In this document: positions 63,857 through 64,000 of the stretch, in pieces
Position numbering within the stretch: position 1 is the stretch's first letter
How the letters are laid out: each line of letters begins with the position of its first letter
Origin: Saccharopolyspora galaxeae
GTDB lineage: Bacteria; Actinomycetota; Actinomycetes; Mycobacteriales; Pseudonocardiaceae
NCBI RefSeq assembly: GCF_016526145.1
Contig: NZ_JADDUE010000007.1
Coordinates: 310,001-374,000 of the forward strand
DNA: 64,000 nt
Direction of reading: 5' to 3'
Notes under the pieces: generated by a model
Databases searched by the model: none
What the model was told of the DNA's origin: nothing
The model's input: the letters and a program-made list of their open reading frames with translations, nothing else
Position numbers and translations under genes: made by a program

Positions 63857-64000
63857 TCAGCCGAATACGCGAGGTCGGGCAGGGGTCTGTTCGGAAGGCA
63901 GATCAAGAGTTCCGCTCATGCTGGTGGGCAGCCGAGGCAGGGTGTCGGTGGTGAGGGTGTGTTCGTCGTTGTGGACGGCGGCGGACTCGGCTGAGCTGGC
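63857..64000 (-). CDS. C-terminal end of a gene running off the window, uncertain
   Basis: A minus-strand frame is open from the window edge to the TGA at 63857, coding about 47 Thr/Pro/Ala-rich residues ending Arg-Val-Phe-Gly. The codon pattern is gene-like but no domain is visible. Confidence 0.35.
   Translation of the reverse strand, partial: ASSAESAAVHNDEHTLTTDTLPRLPTSMSGTLDLPSEQTPARPRVFG

Overview
The window is about 64 kb of high-GC actinobacterial DNA. GTG starts are frequent, operons overlap by ATGA or GTGA, the arsenate reductase is of the mycothiol type, and DUF574 and Ppm1-type SAM methyltransferases, an LCP protein and a DUF2637 protein are present. Together these point to a filamentous actinomycete, possibly Pseudonocardiales (inference). 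I see no rRNA, tRNA, CRISPR array or classical IS transposase. Most of the window is accessory: metal and metalloid resistance, sulfur and thiol chemistry, a recombinase module, and many broken genes.

Layout. 0-13.2 kb is an arsenic island. An ArsR-ArsN fusion faces a rightward run of a flavoprotein with a Cys-rich tail, an MFS exporter, an ArsO and a ParB-like protein. A second ArsO, a small zinc-ribbon protein and arsB-arsA-arsD run leftward. arsR, arsC and a thioredoxin reductase run rightward from the arsD/arsR divergent promoter. 13.2-17.9 kb holds a DUF2637 plasmid-transfer relic, a tightly coupled trio (tyrosine recombinase, small HTH protein, Zn-ribbon tyrosine recombinase) reminiscent of Tn554 tnpA/B/C, and a double-HTH protein.

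18-24 kb is a thiol-redox island: a BlaI/M56 pair, a frameshifted membrane protein with a CPTC motif, DsbA, CcdA and a ruined NlpC/P60 gene. 22.8-28.5 kb is a sulfane-sulfur island: DsrE, two TauE/SafE exporters, a ruined YeeE/YedE transporter, a CstR-like repressor with two candidate operators, a damaged rhodanese, a persulfide dioxygenase-rhodanese fusion and a membrane rhodanese. 28.5-31.4 kb has a small gene with an early TGA, two secreted orphans and a DUF574 methyltransferase. 32-33.5 kb is an ArsR-type sensor divergent from a CDF metal exporter.

34-42.7 kb carries two DUF21/CBS membrane proteins in tandem, a DedA protein, an LCP protein, a BCCT transporter, a scrambled third DUF21 remnant and an nhaA with a large internal deletion. 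42.9-45 kb has a methyltransferase and a MerR regulator with a typical MerR-type promoter before a thioredoxin-like gene. 45.1-50.2 kb is a copper island: two DUF305 lipoproteins, a DUF6153-like protein, CopA, CopZ, CsoR and CsoR boxes. 50.4-58.6 kb encodes a complex-I-like membrane arm (NuoA, a NuoB/NuoD-like fusion without Fe-S ligands, NuoH, J, K, L, M, N) with no NADH module, no NuoI and no other Fe-S subunit. 58.9-61.3 kb pairs an MFS exporter with an SbnA-like enzyme. 62.4-63.7 kb is an exported PLP aminotransferase.

The most unusual feature is the electron-carrier-free complex-I-like operon. Its NuoB/D-like subunit has a His/Met-rich linker, its NuoH has lost the acidic quinone-loop motif, and it lies next to a CsoR-type box in a copper island. 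Several genes between 19.4 and 25.6 kb and between 41.5 and 42.7 kb are broken by indels. This is either real decay or local sequence error.
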